Shown here: positions 62,087 to 64,000 of the stretch, in pieces
Layout: each line of letters opens with the position of its first letter
Numbering within the stretch: position 1 is the stretch's first letter
Assembly (NCBI GenBank): GCA_028289445.1
Contig: JANQPO010000017.1
Coordinates: 543,537 to 607,536, forward strand
DNA from: Tepidamorphaceae bacterium
GTDB taxonomy: Bacteria; Pseudomonadota; Alphaproteobacteria; Rhizobiales; JAKSCL01
Length of the DNA: 64,000 nucleotides
Reading direction: 5' to 3'
Made by a program: the position numbers and the translations under genes
Notes under the pieces: model-generated
What the model saw: the letters and a program-made list of their open reading frames with translations, nothing else
Databases searched by the model: none
What the model was told of the DNA's origin: nothing

Positions 62087-63961
62087 ATGGGACTGGGCAG
62101 TGCTCTAGCGGCAGCGGCAAGCGGCCTGCGGATCACGCAGGATGCCGTTACGCTTGCCGCTAGAAACATCTCTAACGCCGATAATCCGGGCTACACCCGA
62201 AAGTCGCTGCTTCAAGACGCGGTCATTGCCGGCGATCAAACCATCGGCGTCATGCTGGAAGGCTATACGCGCGACGTTTCCATGCTCATTCAGCGGGAGC
62301 TGCGTGGCGAGTTGACCGGCTTTGGCTTCGCGCAGGCGATGAACACCTTCTACGACCGAATCGACAAGATGTTCGGTGCGCCTGGCAACGCAAACGCTCT
62401 CGATACGCTTTACAACAGCTTGACCGAGAGTCTAGCCGAACTCGCCACAACGCCGGAATCGATTTCGGTCCAGACGCAAGTGGTCACGGACGCGCAGGTT
62501 CTGGCGCAGCGATTGAACGGCATCAGCGGCGACATCCAAAACATGCGCCAGGAGGCAGAACAGCAAATCGGCGACATCGTCGAACGGGTCAACATCTTGT
62601 TGAACGACCTGGAGGCGAACAACGAACGGATCGTCGCGCAGACGCGGGCGGGGCGCCCCCCGGTAGATCTGTTGGACCAGCGTGACCGAACCCTCGATGA
62701 ATTATCGCGGTATATGGACTTGACGATCATCGATCGTCCCGATGGCGGTGTCAGCGTGCTGACCGGCAATGGAACCATGCTGTTCGACCAAAACGCCGCG
62801 CGCCTGACATTTGACGAGCGCGCGACGCTCAACGCCGGGACGCTCTATCATCCAGACGACGCTCAGCGTGGCGTTGGAACCATCTCCATATTTTCGCCGG
62901 CGGGCTATGAAGTCGATCTCGTCAAGGACAATGCGATCGGTGGCGGTGCGCTCGGCGCGCTGATCGAGTTGCGCGACGACGTGCTGGTCGAAGCACAACG
63001 CCAGCTCGATGAGTTCGCGGCCGCCTTGTCGCGCTCCTTCTCAGACAATCCGGTCGCAGGCACTGCAGCGACCGTCGGCGCGCAGGCTGGCTTCGATATC
63101 GACGTCGGCGCTCTGCAAGCCGGCGATCCGATTACGCTGACCTATGTGGACAACGTCTCCGGCGACACGGAGGTCGTGACATTCCTTCGCACGGACACCG
63201 CCTCGGTGCTGCCGCTTGGCGACGATGCGACGGCGCGGACCGACGACACGGTTTACGGCATCGACTTTTCCGGCGGCAATGCGGCAGTCGCGGCACAGAT
63301 CGGCGCGGCGCTCGGCGCCAACTTCACGGTCTCGGATCAGGGTGGGTCGACCATCCGCATTCTTGATGACGGCGCCGCCAACCAGGTCAACGTCGTATCG
63401 CTCGACGCGGTGGCCACTGCCACGGCGGTAACGGACCAGGGCCTCGGATTCCCGCTCTTCATCGATGGCGGCTATTCGCCCGAGATCTACTCGGGAACGC
63501 TGGACGATGGAGTCGGTCAGCTCGTCGGGTTTTCCGGTCGGATCGGCGTCAACACCGACATCATCGCCGATCCAAGCTTCCTTGTGACCTACTCGACCAG
63601 CCCGCCAACGTCGCCCGGCGATGCAACGCGACCGGAGGCAATGCTCGATAGGCTGACGGCAACCGACATTGCGTTTTCGCCGGCGACCGGGCTTGGCGGG
63701 TCGCACGCCTACGAAACCAGCGTCGAGGGCTTTCTGCGTCAGGTGATAACCTTTCAAGGTTCGGCTGCGGCGAATGCCGGCGAAGCCTTCTTGGCGCAGG
63801 ACCAGATCGTGACAACCTTGACGGAGACTTACGCCCAAGAGACCGGCGTCAATGTCGACGAAGAGATGGCACACCTCATTGAGTTACAGAACGCGTATGC
63901 CGCCAATGCTCGGGTCATCTCGGTGATCGACGAGATGATCGACACGTTGATGCGGATCTAG
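62087..63961 (+). CDS. flgK: Flagellar hook-associated protein 1
   Basis: A 624-residue protein, the first hook-filament junction protein. N-terminal LGSALAAAASGLRITQDAVTLAARNISNADNPGYTRKS, GRPPVDLLDQRDRTLDELSRYMDLTI, and C-terminal EEMAHLIELQNAYAANARVISVIDEMIDTLMRI. The middle (about 320-540) is a variable exposed domain. The ribosome site GAGGAGTGAGCG precedes the ATG. Followed 13 bases later by another start. Confidence 0.95.
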   Translation: MGLGSALAAAASGLRITQDAVTLAARNISNADNPGYTRKSLLQDAVIAGDQTIGVMLEGYTRDVSMLIQRELRGELTGFGFAQAMNTFYDRIDKMFGAPGNANALDTLYNSLTESLAELATTPESISVQTQVVTDAQVLAQRLNGISGDIQNMRQEAEQQIGDIVERVNILLNDLEANNERIVAQTRAGRPPVDLLDQRDRTLDELSRYMDLTIIDRPDGGVSVLTGNGTMLFDQNAARLTFDERATLNAGTLYHPDDAQRGVGTISIFSPAGYEVDLVKDNAIGGGALGALIELRDDVLVEAQRQLDEFAAALSRSFSDNPVAGTAATVGAQAGFDIDVGALQAGDPITLTYVDNVSGDTEVVTFLRTDTASVLPLGDDATARTDDTVYGIDFSGGNAAVAAQIGAALGANFTVSDQGGSTIRILDDGAANQVNVVSLDAVATATAVTDQGLGFPLFIDGGYSPEIYSGTLDDGVGQLVGFSGRIGVNTDIIADPSFLVTYSTSPPTSPGDATRPEAMLDRLTATDIAFSPATGLGGSHAYETSVEGFLRQVITFQGSAAANAGEAFLAQDQIVTTLTETYAQETGVNVDEEMAHLIELQNAYAANARVISVIDEMIDTLMRI

Positions 63962-63974
63962 TCGGAGTAGAGTC

Positions 63975-64000
63975 ATGGCGCTTGGACCGCTGAACCAGAC
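63975..64000 (+). CDS. flgL: Start of a further flagellar gene, probably flgL, cut by window end
   Basis: ATG at 63975 preceded by GGAG (63964-63967); only MALGPLNQ is visible. In alphaproteobacteria flgE-flgK is commonly followed by flgL, which would fit, but the protein cannot be identified from eight residues. Confidence 0.4.

Overview
The window reads as a contiguous piece of a GC-rich alphaproteobacterial chromosome, most likely order Hyphomicrobiales (Rhizobiales). The strongest pointer is the gene at 40579-46149. It encodes a two-helix membrane-anchored, apolipoprotein-like repeat protein matching the growth-pole-ring (GPR/RgsE) proteins of polar-growing Rhizobiales. Supporting signs are two TTAA-N7-TTAA (CtrA-type) boxes, a DUF2852 protein, a Flp-type pilin pair, the aerobic cobalamin pathway (CobN) and an alphaproteobacterial Mla locus with a STAS-fused permease. 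The pairs plcP-agt (phosphate-limited lipid exchange) and dgcN-dgcA (D-glutamate use) suggest a marine or oligotrophic habitat, but that is inference. No insertion sequence, prophage, CRISPR array, rRNA or complete tRNA gene was seen.

Layout. 1-7.1 kb: a PP2C phosphatase cut by the window edge, an MmcQ/YjbR protein, an exported protein with a long Ser-Asn repeat, a DUF6065-like protein, a TetR regulator divergent from a DM13 protein plus membrane protein, a CHASE2-PAS-GGDEF diguanylate cyclase, and two orphan Flp pilins. 7.4-18.7 kb: a betaine aldehyde dehydrogenase, then a cobalamin riboswitch leading cobU-cobW-cobN-cobO-cobQ, met by convergent cbiB and cobC. 18.9-22 kb: small exported proteins, an EamA transporter, an Lrp ligand-domain protein and an alpha/beta hydrolase. 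22-25.5 kb: a TPP riboswitch leading thiM-thiE-thiD and an orphan TRAP binding protein. 25.5-35.7 kb: a FadL porin under a CtrA-type box, an SDR lacking its catalytic Tyr/Lys, DUF2852, plcP-agt, a large acidic protein with a CheZ-like motif, an MFS transporter and dgcN-dgcA.

35.8-46.1 kb is an envelope block: an Mla-type lipid transporter (permease, ATPase, an MCE protein with eight 53-residue repeats, auxiliary lipoprotein), a shared terminator, then the convergent GPR-like gene, whose central rod holds about 102 unbroken 11-residue repeats. 46.5-60.4 kb: an Hpt protein, ferredoxin and ferredoxin reductase, a DUF922 protein, an MFS transporter, a GNAT protein, a CoxE-like VWA protein, ycjF-ycjX, a SixA-type phosphatase, a FAD oxidoreductase, a class III adenylate cyclase and a MoxR ATPase. 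60.7-64 kb: flagellar flgE and flgK behind a candidate sigma-54 promoter, with the next gene (probably flgL) cut by the window end.

The points most worth following are the perfectly phased hendecad rod and the CtrA-type box shared by its gene and an Hpt gene; the repeat-extended MCE protein beside it; the riboswitch-led operons that carry unexpected passengers; and the Ser-Asn repeat protein. Gene calls rest on recognised motifs and family resemblance read by eye; no database search was possible.
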